The position numbers were made by a program, and so were the translations under genes. Positions 13,711 to 13,722 of a stretch of DNA of 13,722 nucleotides are shown here, piece by piece (position 1 is the first letter of the stretch; each line of letters opens with the position of its first letter). Origin of the DNA: JAAYZQ01 sp034428935 (GTDB lineage Bacteria > Chloroflexota > Anaerolineae > JAAYZQ01). Location: assembly GCA_034428935.1 (NCBI GenBank), contig DAOUHB010000195.1, positions 1 to 13,722 on the forward strand, written 5' to 3'. The notes beneath the pieces were generated by a model. The model made no database searches. It saw only the letters and a list, made by a program, of their open reading frames with translations, and was not told the DNA's origin.

Positions 13711-13719
13711 TGCTATAGA
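13711..13719 (+). promoter_or_regulatory. -10 element of the next gene's promoter
   Basis: TGCTATAGA is an extended -10 with hexamer TATAGA (13714-13719). No good -35 lies upstream; the 11-bp repeat array occupies that place. The gene it serves lies beyond the window. Confidence 0.5.
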
Positions 13720-13722
13720 AAA

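Noticed and set aside
1..13722. CRISPR array, transposon, prophage or tRNA genes
   Set aside because: No regularly spaced repeats, transposase or integrase motifs, or cloverleaf-like sequences were seen.

Overview
The window is GC-rich, densely coded bacterial DNA with strong G/C bias at third codon positions, several GTG starts and sigma70-type promoters. The gene mix is a bifunctional-nuclease-domain protein upstream of dnaB, a DnaD-like start beside it, a Bacillus-type LexA box and an ImuA/ImuB/DUF6504-like/DnaE2 cassette. By inference this fits a member of the Chloroflexota (Anaerolineae-like). No rRNA, tRNA, CRISPR or insertion sequence was seen.

Layout. (1) 1-3632, minus strand: a BFN-domain protein, the replicative helicase dnaB, a multi-spanning DUF2723 (TMEM260-like) glycosyltransferase candidate, and the first 38 codons of a probable DnaD-type protein that overlaps the membrane gene by 4 bp. 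(2) 3633-3923: a divergent promoter region with a strongly strand-asymmetric C-rich/G-rich tract. (3) 3924-4826, plus strand: an aldo/keto reductase with its own promoter and terminator. (4) 7137-4986, minus strand: a complete TPP-riboswitch-controlled thiamine operon made of a sigma70 promoter, the THI-box aptamer, an intrinsic terminator, thiamine pyrophosphokinase (thiN) and a thiamine-binding lipoprotein (thiB). (5) 7260-12852, plus strand: an SOS-controlled mutagenesis cassette, imuA - imuB - small DUF6504-like gene - dnaE2, with a LexA-type box inside the promoter spacer. (6) 12943-13641, plus strand: an OmpR/PhoB-family response regulator, followed to the window end by four 11-bp-spaced direct repeats and a -10 element, which look like the PhoB-type operator of the next, unseen gene.

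How the genes work together. In the mutagenesis cassette, DNA damage should relieve LexA repression. ImuB has lost its Y-family catalytic acids but keeps a QLTLF clamp-binding motif, so it would tether the error-prone polymerase DnaE2 to the sliding clamp. ImuA is RecA-like and the 98-residue third gene product is uncharacterised; both are the likely accessory factors. The thiamine operon would salvage external thiamine (ThiB) and pyrophosphorylate it (ThiN), with TPP shutting transcription off through the riboswitch. The terminator's 3' arm is repeated downstream and is complementary to the aptamer core, which suggests how the switch works.
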